From Pyronema omphalodes (taxonomy: Eukaryota > Ascomycota > Pezizomycetes > Pezizales > Pyronemataceae), in assembly GCA_024516155.1 (NCBI GenBank), contig JAJJXM010000188.1:1-19536 (forward strand): a DNA stretch of 19,536 nucleotides, read 5' to 3'. How positions within the stretch are numbered: position 1 is the stretch's first letter; each line of letters opens with the position of its first letter. The translations under genes were made by a program, and so were the position numbers. Shown one piece after another: positions 18,948-19,536 of this stretch. A model generated the notes under the pieces. That model saw only the letters and a list, made by a program, of their open reading frames with translations. It did not search any database and had not been told where the DNA came from.

Positions 18948-19536
18948 ATTGTACTCTACAATCAGAGCAATGTCAAAACGTCTCAACATGGCGCTTGGGA
19001 AGATCAGCCACCGAACATGACGGGTCACTGCTCTGACGATGCCGATATGGAGGCAGGCGGTGGAAAAGTTAGCAAAGAGTCTCCCTGATTCGACGGTGGC
19101 AATCAACCTGGGCCCATAATACGATACGACTTTGATACTTCGCTCGAGTAGCTTAGCACTGAGGAATGGTATACCCTCTCGACGATTATTCATTCATGTT
19201 TATGAGACAATCCCATTCATATTGTACTCTACAATCAGAGCAATGTCAAAACGTCTCAACATGGCGCTTGGGAAGATCAGCCACCGAACATGACGGGTCA
19301 CTGCTCTGACGATGCCGATATGGAGGCAGGCGGTGGAAAAGTTAGCAAAGAGTCTCCCTGATTCGACGGTGGCAATCAACCTGGGCCCATAATACGATAC
19401 GACTTTGATACTTCGCTCGAGTAGCTAGTAGCACTGAGGAATGGTATACCCTCTCGACGATTATTCATTCATGTTTATGAGACAATCCCATTCATATTGT
19501 ACTCTACAATCAGAGCAATGTCAAAACGTCTCAACA
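18948..19536. repeat. Tandem satellite, unit 273-275 bp, running off the window
   Basis: Copy 1 is 18948-19220 (273 bases), copy 2 is 19221-19495 (275), and copy 3 starts at 19496 and is cut by the window end. Copies appear identical except for a short change near 19150/19425 (GTAGCTTAGCAC versus GTAGCTAGTAGCAC). The minus strand of copy 1 is an open frame (18843-19193) with a mildly protein-like reading (SYYGPRLIATVESGRLFANF), but the two-base change breaks it in copy 2. Near-identity suggests very recent amplification or an assembly expansion. Confidence 0.93.

Overview
The window looks like nuclear DNA of a filamentous fungus, most likely an ascomycete (Pezizomycotina). The evidence is short GT-AG introns of about 54-210 bases (donors such as GTAAGT, branch-like CTAAC/CTAAT), a seven-helix membrane protein of the fungal SAT4/PTH11-like rhodopsin-fold family, and a TPR plus DUF4470-type protein. 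Both families are typically fungal. Names come from sequence features and memory of the families; no search was run. The region is gene-poor and repeat-rich, like a transposon-littered or subtelomere-like compartment.

Layout. 1-730: a broken coding remnant on the minus strand. 877-1161: an AAAT microsatellite. 1306-2204: a hAT-type non-autonomous transposon with perfect 8-bp target duplications. 2829-5759: a plus-strand TPR/DUF4470-like gene with about ten single-base frame changes. 6975-8317: an unrecognised spliced minus-strand gene, also frame-broken. 8318-10610: no recognisable gene. 10611-11892: a three-exon seven-helix rhodopsin-domain membrane protein with one probable frameshift. 12192-12773: a second, shorter hAT element of the same family with its own perfect 8-bp target duplication. 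13034-13294: a decayed pogo/Fot-like element candidate. 13700-13790: a tRNA-like (pol III A/B box) segment on the minus strand, possibly the head of a SINE. 14760-14960: long T and C homopolymers.

15085-15540 is a 34-bp tandem array. 15600-17295 is a 1.7-kb element with 18-bp terminal inverted repeats and a 4-bp TTTA duplication. Its left part is a one-orientation array of about 34 copies of a TAAACACC motif, and its right part is an array of near-perfect palindromes built from the same motif. Nothing in it resembles a transposase. 17509-17712 may be an orphan exon. From 18948 to the window end there is a tandem satellite with a 273/275-bp unit.

The genes do not form a visible pathway or cluster. 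The main story is repeats: at least three families of terminal-inverted-repeat elements plus three kinds of tandem array. Every recognisable gene also carries single-base frame changes, several at homopolymers, which fits either pseudogene decay or uncorrected indels in a long-read assembly. The sequence alone cannot decide between them.
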